This document shows positions 17,484 through 24,039 of a DNA stretch of 25,376 bases, piece after piece. The stretch covers positions 1-25,376 of the forward strand of contig DGWX01000003.1 of assembly GCA_002395405.1 (NCBI GenBank). Reading direction: 5' to 3'. The notes beneath the pieces were generated by a model. It was not told the DNA's origin. It saw nothing but the letters and a program-made list of their open reading frames with translations, and made no database searches. Origin of the DNA: Christensenella sp. UBA4247 (GTDB lineage: Bacteria; Bacillota; Clostridia; Christensenellales; CAG-1252). Every line of letters begins with the position of its first letter. Positions within the stretch are counted from its first letter, which is position 1. The position numbers and the translations under genes are program-made.

Positions 17484-18391
17484 TGAAAAGACTTTTGATC
17501 ATAGGCGGCGCAACGGGGAGCGGCAAATCGGGCGTTGCCGTACAAGTGGCGCATTTACTCGGCGGAGAGGTCGTATCGGCGGATTCTATGCAGATATATC
17601 GCGGGCTTAACGTCGGAACTGCGAAAATAACGAAAGAAGAAACCGAAGGAATTCCACATTACATGATCGACGTTTGCTCGCCGAAAGACGTTTTTTCCGT
17701 TTGCGATTATAAAAAGCACGCGATTCCGATCATCGAAGATATCTTTTCACGAGGAAAAGTCCCCGTCGTTTGCGGAGGAACCGGTCTTTACGTCCATTCT
17801 TTGATATACGATATGTCTTACTCAGGCGAATACGACGAAGAACTGCGCCGAAAGCTGAAAGCGGAACTTGACGCTTTCGGAAAAGATCATATGTTCGAAT
17901 CTCTTCGATCCATCGATCCTCGCGCAGCGGAAAAACTGCATGTAAACGACGAGAAACGAGTTCTCCGCGCAATTGAAAAGGCAATGACGGGCGGACGAGA
18001 AGAAAACGATTTTGAAAAGCCGCTCTACGATCATAAGATTTACTTAATGACCCGAGATCGAGGCGTTTTATATGAAAGAATAAACGCTCGCGTTGACCAA
18101 ATGTTCAGAGACGGTCTTAAAAAAGAGATAAGCGAACTGATTGCGTCCGGAGTCGATTTCTCCGATCGATGTATGCAAGCGATCGCTTATAAAGAATGGA
18201 AAGAGTTTTTTTCGGGGCAAATAACCGAAGAGGACGTTCGTGAGCTTATAAAAAAGAGAACTCGAAACTATGCAAAAAGGCAAATAACTTGGTTTAAGCA
18301 ATATAAAGAAGCGAGGTTGATCGAAGCGGACGGAAAGTCGGCTCAAACGATCGCCGAAGAAATAGTATGCGATTTTAGAAAAAAGGATTGA
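17483..18391 (+). CDS. miaA: tRNA dimethylallyltransferase MiaA
   Basis: A 302-residue enzyme that transfers dimethylallyl from DMAPP to N6 of A37 in tRNAs reading U-initial codons, giving the i6A substrate of MiaB. The P-loop GATGSGKS is at residues 9-16, followed by VSADSMQIYRGLNVGTAKIT and GIPHYMIDV, VVCGGTGLY, and the C-terminal segment KEWKEFF ... TRNYAKRQITWFK. ATG 17483 is chosen because AAGAGGA (17469-17475) sits seven bases upstream; a TTG three bases earlier is possible and would only add one Met. The ATG overlaps the last base of the mutL stop (TGATG), so translation is probably coupled. Many clostridial operons have hfq next; none is present here. Confidence 0.96.
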   Translation: MKRLLIIGGATGSGKSGVAVQVAHLLGGEVVSADSMQIYRGLNVGTAKITKEETEGIPHYMIDVCSPKDVFSVCDYKKHAIPIIEDIFSRGKVPVVCGGTGLYVHSLIYDMSYSGEYDEELRRKLKAELDAFGKDHMFESLRSIDPRAAEKLHVNDEKRVLRAIEKAMTGGREENDFEKPLYDHKIYLMTRDRGVLYERINARVDQMFRDGLKKEISELIASGVDFSDRCMQAIAYKEWKEFFSGQITEEDVRELIKKRTRNYAKRQITWFKQYKEARLIEADGKSAQTIAEEIVCDFRKKD

Positions 18392-18392
18392 T

Positions 18393-19631
18393 ATGATGAA
18401 TAGGGATAAAGCTGAAAAAATATTAAAAGATTGTGAAAAAGAAAATGCGGATTTATTCGAACAAATCGATAAAACCGCATTGGTTAATACGGAAAAAGTC
18501 CTTCGAGCTTTTTCCGAATGCCGTATTGCCGAACGGCATCTTAAAGGAACGACGGGATACGGTTACGGCGATATCGGGAGAGAAGCCTTATCCAAAGTTT
18601 TCGCACTTTCGCTCGGAGCGGAAGACGCGATCGCATCCCCTTATTTTGCAAGCGGAACGCATGCGCTTAAAGTCTCCCTTTACGCGCTTCTTCGCCCGGG
18701 CGACGAAATGCTTTCCGTAACGGGAGCGCCTTACGACACTTTGATGAACGTGATTACGAAAAAAGGGATCGGTTCTCTTGCCGATTATTCCGTTTCGTAT
18801 CGTCAATTGGATTTAACGAAGGAAGGAGATTTTGATTTTCCCGCGATCGAACGCGCGCTTTCCGAGCGCGAACCGAAACTTGTTTTCATTACTCGATCCC
18901 GCGGATACAGCGATCGAGACGCCTTTACGATCGAGAAACTTGACGAGGCGATTTCCTTTATAAAACAAAGAACGAAAGCGATCGTATTCGTCGATAATTG
19001 TTATGGTGAGTTCGTGGAGGAACGCGAACCGACCGAAGTCGGAGCGGACGTTATGATCGGTTCGTTTACGAAGAATATCGGCGGTGGACTCGCGCCTTCG
19101 GGCGGATATGCGGCAGGGCGAAAGGATTTGATCGAACAAATCGCTTACGGGCTGACGGCACCCTCGCTCGGAACGGAGATCGGATCGTATGCGCTCGGCT
19201 ATCAAAACTTTTTTCAAGGGCTGTTCAATGCGCCGCACGTGGTTGCGGGCGCTCTAAAAGGAAGCATTCTTTTCGGGAGCGCTTTTAGCAAAATGGGTTA
19301 CAAAACGATCCCGAAAAACGGAACGCACTGCGGGGATATCATTCGATCGATCGTTTTTAACGATCCCGAGAAACTCATTCGCTTTTGCGGGATCATTCAG
19401 TCCGTATCTCCGATCGACTCGTACGTTGTTCCCGAACCTTGGGATATGCCGGGATATGATCACGAAGTCATTATGGCAGCGGGAACCTTCGTTGGAGGAG
19501 CTTCGCTCGAATTAACTGCGGACGCACCGATGAAAAAGCCCTACATCGCTTACGTGCAGGGCGGTTTAACGTACGAACATATCAAGCTCGCCGTTATAAA
19601 GTGTATTGAGGAATTCGGAGAAGATCAATAG
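18393..19631 (+). CDS. PLP-dependent enzyme of the methionine gamma-lyase / aluminium-resistance family (YnbB-like)
   Basis: A 412-residue fold-type I PLP protein of the family often labelled aluminium resistance or methionine gamma-lyase, similar to B. subtilis YnbB. Visible features: GTTGYGYGDIGREALSKVF, YFASGTHALKVSLYALLRPGDEM, a PLP-Asp region IVFVDNCYGEF, the Schiff-base Lys227 in GSFTKNIGGGLAPSGGY, and C-terminal MAAGTFVGGASLELTAD. The true substrate is not established for this family, so cysteine or methionine C-S lyase activity is only an inference from the fold. It follows miaA by one base, a position conserved in Bacillota. ATG 18393 or ATG 18396 could start it; AAAAGGA at 18381-18387 suits either. 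Its final seven bases overlap the end of lexA on the other strand. Confidence 0.88.
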   Translation: MMNRDKAEKILKDCEKENADLFEQIDKTALVNTEKVLRAFSECRIAERHLKGTTGYGYGDIGREALSKVFALSLGAEDAIASPYFASGTHALKVSLYALLRPGDEMLSVTGAPYDTLMNVITKKGIGSLADYSVSYRQLDLTKEGDFDFPAIERALSEREPKLVFITRSRGYSDRDAFTIEKLDEAISFIKQRTKAIVFVDNCYGEFVEEREPTEVGADVMIGSFTKNIGGGLAPSGGYAAGRKDLIEQIAYGLTAPSLGTEIGSYALGYQNFFQGLFNAPHVVAGALKGSILFGSAFSKMGYKTIPKNGTHCGDIIRSIVFNDPEKLIRFCGIIQSVSPIDSYVVPEPWDMPGYDHEVIMAAGTFVGGASLELTADAPMKKPYIAYVQGGLTYEHIKLAVIKCIEEFGEDQ

Positions 19632-20221
19632 CGGCGAAGAAGCCCGACAAGGACGCCGAGTATATCGGCGCGATCCGTAATAATATCGGACATATCCGCA
19701 TTTTCCGGGTGCAGTCTGAAAAATCCGTTTTCTTTATAGAAACGCTTTAACGTCGCTTCATTGTCGATCAAAACGGCGGCGATTTCCCCATTTTCTGCGG
19801 TTTCTTGCCTGCGGATTACGACGTAATCTCCGTCGTTTATACCGATGTCGATCATACTTTTTCCTCTTATTCGAAGCATAAACAAATCGGAACCTTTTCC
19901 GAAAAAGCCGTCGGGCATCGAAAAGTAAGAATCAATATTTTCAACGGCAAGAAGAGGTTCTCCGGCTGCAATATCCCCGAGCAGCGGAACTTCGCATCGC
20001 TTCGGCTCCCCGACGATTTCGATCGATCGATTTTTCAATTTGGAACGCTTGATTAGATTTTGACTTTCCAGTTGCGCAAGATAATAGGCAACGGAAGCCG
20101 TTGATTTAATGGAAAAACGGTTTTGAATCTCGCGCACTGTGGGCGGATAGCCGTTTTCGATTTGAAACGACTTGATATAATCGTATAATTCCTGTATTTT
20201 TACCATCGTGGAATTTTTCAT
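19625..20221 (-). CDS. lexA: SOS repressor LexA
   Basis: A 198-residue repressor that cuts itself when stimulated by RecA filaments. The N-terminal winged helix spans about 6-70 (GYPPTVREIQNRFSIKSTASVAYYL). The cleavage site is Ala86-Gly87 (IAAGEP), and the catalytic dyad is Ser122 (RGKSMID) and Lys159 (EATLKRF). Three starts compete: TTG 20227, ATG 20221 and ATG 20206. None has a Shine-Dalgarno. ATG 20221 is chosen because it is seven bases after the -10 box, where transcription should begin, and gives an N terminus close to the usual length; ATG 20206 (MVKIQELYDYI) is the main alternative. The gene is preceded by LexA-box palindromes, so it is autoregulated. No terminator is visible after it; it overlaps the convergent PLP-enzyme gene by seven bases. 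Confidence 0.96.
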   Translation of the reverse strand: MKNSTMVKIQELYDYIKSFQIENGYPPTVREIQNRFSIKSTASVAYYLAQLESQNLIKRSKLKNRSIEIVGEPKRCEVPLLGDIAAGEPLLAVENIDSYFSMPDGFFGKGSDLFMLRIRGKSMIDIGINDGDYVVIRRQETAENGEIAAVLIDNEATLKRFYKENGFFRLHPENADMSDIITDRADILGVLVGLLRRY

Positions 20222-20227
20222 AATCAA

Positions 20228-20256
20228 ATTATACCACGGTTTTCATAGAATGTAAA
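20228..20256 (-). promoter_or_regulatory. lexA promoter
   Basis: On the minus strand, TTTACA (20256-20251), 17 bases, then perfect TATAAT (20233-20228). The expected transcription start is about seven bases further, at or next to the A of ATG 20221, predicting a leaderless lexA mRNA. Confidence 0.8.
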
Positions 20257-20265
20257 CAAATGTTT
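20254..20265. promoter_or_regulatory. Probable second, weaker LexA operator
   Basis: AAACAAATGTTT is a palindrome with the same central 8 bases (ACAAATGT) as operator 1 but with the outer G/C replaced by A/T. It overlaps the lexA -35 box by three bases, and its centre is 23 bases from that of operator 1. Occupation here would directly block RNA polymerase. Confidence 0.6.
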
Positions 20266-20276
20266 ATATATTTTTC

Positions 20277-20288
20277 GAACAAATGTTC
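20277..20288. promoter_or_regulatory. LexA operator (SOS box) 1
   Basis: GAACAAATGTTC is a perfect palindrome of the form GAAC-N4-GTTC, matching the Gram-positive LexA box (CGAAC-N4-GTTCG type). It lies about 20 bases upstream of the lexA -35 box, in the 85-base gap between the recombinase stop and lexA. Confidence 0.85.
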
Positions 20289-20306
20289 ATATTTATCCTG
20301 TCGTTA

Positions 20307-21359
20307 TTATTTGGATCCTTTTTTATCTTCGCGCAATACAGTAACTTTTGCGGCCGAACGTAATATATCTTCGCTCATTGCCGCATAATGGCGCTTGGTC
20401 GTGTTTACGTCTTTATGTCCGAGAACTTCGGCGACGACGAAAATATCTTGCGTCTCGCGATATAGATTCGTACCGTAAGTACTGCGAAGTTTGTGCGGTG
20501 TAATCTTTTTTAACGGCGTAATCAATTTACTGTATTTTTTTACGATGAGCTCTGCGGCACGAACGGTCAATCGTTTATTTTGGAGAGAAAGGAAAAGGGC
20601 GGGAGTCTCCGCGTCAGACCCCAAACGATCCTCTTGCAAATATTCGCGTAAGGTATCGGAAACCTCTTCGGGGAAATACAAAATTTTTCGATTTCCGCCT
20701 TTTCTCGTAACGGTAAAAGAATTGTTTTTAAAATCAAGATCTTCTATGTCAAGGCCGACGCACTCCGAAACACGGATTCCGGTCCCAACGAGAAGCGTGA
20801 TCAAAGCGAGATCGCGCATTTTTGTCTTTTTGTGATATCCTTGCTGCCGTTTCGTAAGCCTTTCGCCGCCTTCGACCTCGTCTAAAAGCCCCGCGACTTC
20901 GTCAACGTCTAATCGAATGATCTCTTTTTCGTGGATTTTCGGGGTCGGAACTTTGCTTGCAACGTTGCTGGTAAGCTTGTTTTTATTAAAAAAATACTTA
21001 AAAAAGGCTCTCAACGTAGATAATTTCCGAGCTTTTGCGCGTTCATCATTTTTATATTCCTTACCGTTAAATCGATAATAATTCAAGTACTCAAGAAAAG
21101 ATTCGATGTGCGTTTGGGTAATTTTATCCAATTCGGAAAGCCCGAACGTATCCAAATTAAAAGAACGAAATTCTCGGATCTCGGATAAAACGAAATCAAA
21201 GAAAATTCGAAGGTCGTAAGCATAGGCAAGTCTCGTTAAAGGCGTCGTACGATTTTCGATGCCGATAAAAAATTCATTACAAAACGGCGGCAATTCTTTG
21301 CGAATTTCTCTGATTTTCAGAGTAACGTCTTTATTGCGAGAATCGTAATAGGTTTCCAT
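20307..21359 (-). CDS. Xer-type tyrosine recombinase
   Basis: A 350-residue tyrosine recombinase/integrase. The N-terminal SAM-like core-binding domain is at about 25-125 (TRLAYAYDLRIFFDFV; KLSTLRAFFKYFF). The catalytic domain has the full set: Arg196 (TGIRVSE), Lys220 (TRKGGN), His289 and Arg292 (PHKLRSTYG), His315 (LGHKDVNTT) and nucleophile Tyr325 (RHYA). Family knowledge: such proteins resolve chromosome dimers at dif (XerC/XerD) or integrate mobile DNA. No phage, plasmid or transfer genes and no flanking direct repeats are seen, and it sits among housekeeping genes next to lexA, so a chromosomal Xer role is favoured. It is somewhat longer than typical XerC (about 300 residues) because of N-terminal and mid-protein insertions. 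ATG 21359 lies seven bases after a consensus promoter and has no Shine-Dalgarno. Confidence 0.9.
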   Translation of the reverse strand: METYYDSRNKDVTLKIREIRKELPPFCNEFFIGIENRTTPLTRLAYAYDLRIFFDFVLSEIREFRSFNLDTFGLSELDKITQTHIESFLEYLNYYRFNGKEYKNDERAKARKLSTLRAFFKYFFNKNKLTSNVASKVPTPKIHEKEIIRLDVDEVAGLLDEVEGGERLTKRQQGYHKKTKMRDLALITLLVGTGIRVSECVGLDIEDLDFKNNSFTVTRKGGNRKILYFPEEVSDTLREYLQEDRLGSDAETPALFLSLQNKRLTVRAAELIVKKYSKLITPLKKITPHKLRSTYGTNLYRETQDIFVVAEVLGHKDVNTTKRHYAAMSEDILRSAAKVTVLREDKKGSK

Positions 21360-21365
21360 ATCTAA

Positions 21366-21394
21366 ATTGTATCATTTTGCCGAATGTTTGTAAA
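21366..21394 (-). promoter_or_regulatory. Promoter of the Xer-type recombinase
   Basis: On the minus strand, TTTACA (21394-21389), 17 bases, TACAAT (21371-21366), then six bases and the ATG at 21359. The spacing and the -35 hexamer are the same as at the lexA promoter, and the ATG again falls at the predicted +1. No LexA-box palindrome is present here. Confidence 0.75.
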
Positions 21395-21636
21395 GACAAA
21401 AGCTCCAAAGGCATATCCGTCGGGTCGATTGATTCAAAATCGGCGTATTCTTATTTATAAAGGTATTATATATAAAAATCGACCGATTATTTTAATTAAA
21501 TCCAATTATTCATATAATTCGATCTCTTTTTAGTAGTAACTTTTCGTAAAAGTTGTGTTTTGCGAATAGTTTAACACGCTCTAAAAATTTTTGTTAAGTA
21601 AAAATTCATCTGCCCTTTTCAATTCTTTGATCGTTC

Positions 21637-21665
21637 TTGACAATAAAGAATAAATTCAGTAAAAT
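21637..21665 (+). promoter_or_regulatory. Promoter of the padR-like gene
   Basis: A perfect TTGACA (21637-21642), 17 bases, then TAAAAT (21660-21665). Transcription should start near 21672, just at the Shine-Dalgarno, giving a leader of only about 14 bases. Confidence 0.78.
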
Positions 21666-21671
21666 GAAATC

Positions 21672-21679
21672 AAGAGGTG
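21672..21679 (+). promoter_or_regulatory. Ribosome binding site selecting the TTG start of the padR-like gene
   Basis: AAGAGGTG resembles the AAGGAGGTG consensus. Its core AAGAGG ends eight bases before TTG 21686. The GTG at 21677 overlaps the site itself and so cannot be the start it serves. Confidence 0.65.
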
Positions 21680-21685
21680 TTTAAT

Positions 21686-23047
21686 TTGGATACGAACGTT
21701 AATACCGATTTAATTCGCGATCACGTTGATTCGTTTATAATGCGATTTCTTGCTGAGGGCGACAGCTACGGCTATGATATTCATAAAGCGATTTCCAATG
21801 CAACGGAAGGTGTTTATGAGATCAAACAGCCTACTCTTTACAGTTGCTTAAAAAGGCTCGAAAAGCAAGGTTTTATAACTTCTTACGACGGTGAGACTTC
21901 AAACGGAGCGCAAAGAAAATACTATTCTTTGACCGAAAAAGGCAGAGATTTTCTTCAAAAAGATATTGAGCAATGGGAATTTTCGCGAACCTTGCTCAAT
22001 CGTTTGCTTTCCGATAAAGAGATCGATCTTTCCACTGCGCCAAAGCCCTTTGATCCGAGCGAACTTCGTCCGCGTACAAAGCGCGGAAGCGGCATCGCGC
22101 AGTCCGATCGAATTGCCGGTGAAATCAACGAGGAAGTTGAGGAAGAACCGATCCGGATCGATCCTAACGAATCAACCTCTTACCCTATCCAACCCGTTTC
22201 CGATGAAAAGGCGAACGATGTACCGATTCAAACAGAACGAGACGAAATCTCCGAAACGGATGGATCGACTAAAGTGGAAGAAAAATATATCCAAAGCGAT
22301 ATTTTCGGAAGCAAAGTTACGGGCGAACAGCTCGATCTTGAATCCGTTGCCGCCGAAAAGTTTGAAGAAGAATCAAATCCTCCGATATTGCAGGATTTTT
22401 TAGCGGATAATCTTCGCCATGACGATGATTATCGTTCACAATTAAACTCAATTTTCGCGTCCTCGGCATCCGCTTATGAATCAGAAGAATCGGAAGAATC
22501 CGAAAAACAATCGCATAACGCATTCAATTATGGAGAATTGAAAGAAAGAGCGCAAGCAAACGGATATAAACTCCGTCCCTATTCCAAAGCGACTTCGACC
22601 TCGTATTACTCTATGAATTTCATTTTTTCCTCTCGCTTAAAGCGTGATTGCTTGATCTTGCTTTACGCGTTTATCCTGATCGAGGTTTTGGTTGCGTATT
22701 TTGCCCTGGATCGTTTTGCCGGTCTCGGATACGTTTTTTACCTTGTAAGCGCTTGCGTTTTACTTCTCGTTCCGATTTACGGAATCGTTCTCTATCTCAT
22801 AAAACCGGATAAACGAACGCGCGCCGATTTCGATTTAAAAATATCGCTATCCGGAACGAGTATGCTTGCATTAAACGTTTTTATCGTTTGTATGCTACTT
22901 GCCTTTTTCCTTTTCAATGCGGACATCGGAAAGCCGGCAACCCTCGTAAAACCGCTTCTTTACCCTGCTTTACTTCTTATAAACCTTCCGATCTATTCGA
23001 TCGTTTATGCGGTTTTATATCATACACATCGCTATCATTTGAAATAA
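21686..23047 (+). CDS. Membrane-anchored PadR-type winged-helix protein
   Basis: A 453-residue protein with an unusual layout. Residues about 8-95 form a PadR-type winged helix (LIRDHVDSFIMRFLAEG, DSYGYDIHKAI, QPTLYSCLKRLEKQGFI, GAQRKYYSLTEKG), which binds DNA in PadR regulators. Residues about 105-305 are a hydrophilic, Glu/Ser/Asp-rich linker that is probably disordered (for example ESEESEESEKQ). From about residue 320 come four predicted membrane helices (CLILLYAFILIEVLVAYFAL; YVFYLVSACVLLLVPIYGI; TSMLALNVFIVCMLLAFFLF; LLYPALLLINLPIYSIVYAV) and a short basic tail. Known PadR proteins are mostly soluble and 110-180 residues. Inference: a one-component sensor tethered to the membrane, with DNA binding on the cytosolic side. 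The gene is monocistronic between its own promoter and a terminator, with no neighbouring transporter to suggest a ligand. Confidence 0.85.
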   Translation: MDTNVNTDLIRDHVDSFIMRFLAEGDSYGYDIHKAISNATEGVYEIKQPTLYSCLKRLEKQGFITSYDGETSNGAQRKYYSLTEKGRDFLQKDIEQWEFSRTLLNRLLSDKEIDLSTAPKPFDPSELRPRTKRGSGIAQSDRIAGEINEEVEEEPIRIDPNESTSYPIQPVSDEKANDVPIQTERDEISETDGSTKVEEKYIQSDIFGSKVTGEQLDLESVAAEKFEEESNPPILQDFLADNLRHDDDYRSQLNSIFASSASAYESEESEESEKQSHNAFNYGELKERAQANGYKLRPYSKATSTSYYSMNFIFSSRLKRDCLILLYAFILIEVLVAYFALDRFAGLGYVFYLVSACVLLLVPIYGIVLYLIKPDKRTRADFDLKISLSGTSMLALNVFIVCMLLAFFLFNADIGKPATLVKPLLYPALLLINLPIYSIVYAVLYHTHRYHLK

Positions 23048-23055
23048 AAAAGAAA

Positions 23056-23087
23056 GCCTCGAAAGATCGTTTCGAGGCATTTTTTTA
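23056..23087. terminator. Bidirectional rho-independent terminator between padR-like gene and recR
   Basis: A perfect 9-bp stem GCCTCGAAA / TTTCGAGGC (23056-23064, 23070-23078) with loop GATCG. It is followed by ATTTTTTT on the plus strand and preceded by AAAAAAGAAA, which gives a T tract on the minus strand. It can end both the padR-like transcript and the dnaX-ybaB-recR transcript. Confidence 0.92.
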
Positions 23088-23108
23088 GGTTGAATCCTAT
23101 TTTTACCG

Positions 23109-23699
23109 TCAAATTTCTTTTCTATCGGACATTGCTCTGGAAAGCGTGGCTTCGTCCGTATATTCGAGATTGCTTCCGGACGGAAGCCCTCTTGCAATTC
23201 GGGTCGTTTTAACGCCTAACGGCTTTAAAAGCATTGCGATATAAAGCGCCGTCGCTTCGCCCGATTGATCGGTAGAGGTTGCGATGATTACTTCTTTTAC
23301 GCCTCCTTGATGGATCCTCTCCAATAGTTCCTTTACGCGAATATCCCCTACGCCTACGCCGTCTATCGGGCTTAATAATCCGTGTAAAACGTGATAAACG
23401 CCGCTAAAACATTTCGTTTTTTCAAGTGCGATCACGTCTCTCGGTTCTTTTACGACGCAAATAACGCTTTTATCGCGCGTCGCGCAAATTTCGCAGACGT
23501 CCATATCCGTATAATTTCCGCATACTTTGCATAAACGAACGGTTTCCTTTACGCGCCTGATCGCGTCGCAAAAATTTTCAGCCGTCTCGATCGGCATATT
23601 GATAACGGAAAAAGCATATCGCGCCGCGGTTTTCTTTCCTACGCCCGGGAGTTTTGAAAACTCGGCAATGAGCCTGGAAATCGGCTCGATATATTCCAT
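23109..23699 (-). CDS. recR: Recombination mediator RecR
   Basis: A 196-residue protein that, with RecO (and RecF), loads RecA on SSB-coated gaps. In order: helix-hairpin-helix (KLPGVGKKTAARYAF, about 16-30), a four-cysteine zinc finger (CKVCGNYTDMDVCEIC, about 57-72), the Toprim domain (SVICVVKEPRDVIALEKT onward) and the C-terminal Walker B-like part (ARGLPSGSNLEYTDEATLSRAM). Length is standard. The usual NPTVEGEAT segment reads STDQSGEAT here, losing a normally conserved Asn and Glu. GGAGG lies about 11 bases before the ATG inside the end of ybaB. It is the last gene of the dnaX-ybaB-recR operon and is closed by the bidirectional terminator. Confidence 0.97.
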   Translation of the reverse strand: MEYIEPISRLIAEFSKLPGVGKKTAARYAFSVINMPIETAENFCDAIRRVKETVRLCKVCGNYTDMDVCEICATRDKSVICVVKEPRDVIALEKTKCFSGVYHVLHGLLSPIDGVGVGDIRVKELLERIHQGGVKEVIIATSTDQSGEATALYIAMLLKPLGVKTTRIARGLPSGSNLEYTDEATLSRAMSDRKEI

Positions 23700-23700
23700 T

Positions 23701-24036
23701 TTAGTTCAATCCTCCGAGCATTCCCGCGTATGGACCCATCGCCGCTTGCGATTCCTTATCCACGAGGTTGAACCCTTCTTGCAATGCGGCAACAATCAAA
23801 TCTTCAAGCATTTCGACGTCGTCCGGATCGACCGCTTCGGGTTTGATCTTCAAAGAAACGATCTTTTTATCCCCCGTCAAAGTGACTTCGACCATTCCGC
23901 CGCCTGCTTGCGCGGTAAATTCCGTATTTTTCAAGTTTTCTTGCGCGGCAAGCATATCTTGCTGCATTTTTTGAGCTTGCCTCATCAGCTGCGCCATATT
24001 GGCGCCGCCCCCTCCGAAACCGTTAAATTTTGCCAT
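23701..24036 (-). CDS. ybaB: YbaB/EbfC family nucleoid-associated protein
   Basis: A 111-residue DNA-binding protein that forms a dimer of the tweezers type. The N terminus is Gly-rich (AKFNGFGGGGANMAQLM), followed by the first amphipathic helix (RQAQKMQQDMLAAQENL), the central sheet (FTAQAGGGMVEVTLTGDKKIVSLKI), the VDPDDVEMLEDLIVAALQEG helix and a Gly/Met tail. It sits between dnaX and recR as in most bacteria, and is thought to work near RecR, but its exact role is not settled. A perfect AGGAGG (24048-24043) overlaps the dnaX end, six bases before the ATG. Its stop is one base from the recR ATG. Confidence 0.96.
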   Translation of the reverse strand: MAKFNGFGGGGANMAQLMRQAQKMQQDMLAAQENLKNTEFTAQAGGGMVEVTLTGDKKIVSLKIKPEAVDPDDVEMLEDLIVAALQEGFNLVDKESQAAMGPYAGMLGGLN

Positions 24037-24039
24037 AAA

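Larger units (their letters stand above)
21360..21685. other. AT-rich divergent intergenic region
   Basis: The only gap over 300 bases. It holds the recombinase promoter at its left end and the padR promoter and ribosome site at its right end. Between them I see an 8-bp inverted repeat GGTCGATT / AATCGACC (21423-21430 and 21477-21484) around a very AT-rich core, a small hairpin AACTTTT-CGT-AAAAGTT (21538-21554), and a TTAACA / TGTTAA pair (21571-21576 and 21592-21597) that could be an operator. No RNA gene, riboswitch or further coding region is recognised. Confidence 0.6.

Noticed and set aside
19674..19690. Possible terminator hairpin for the miaB operon: the stem CGCCGA / TCGGCG with a 5-base loop lies at 19654-19670, just before this span, which is where its T tract would be
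   Set aside because: No T tract follows on the plus strand, and the bases encode conserved C-terminal LexA residues, so a coincidence with coding sequence is more likely.
20307..21359. The tyrosine recombinase as the integrase of a mobile island
   Set aside because: Flanking genes are housekeeping genes, composition matches the neighbours, and no tRNA target, direct repeats, excisionase or phage genes are seen.
21538..21554. Hairpin AACTTTT-CGT-AAAAGTT as a small RNA or attenuator
   Set aside because: The stem is short and A/T-rich, no T tract or promoter is suitably placed, and such repeats are expected by chance in this AT-rich gap.
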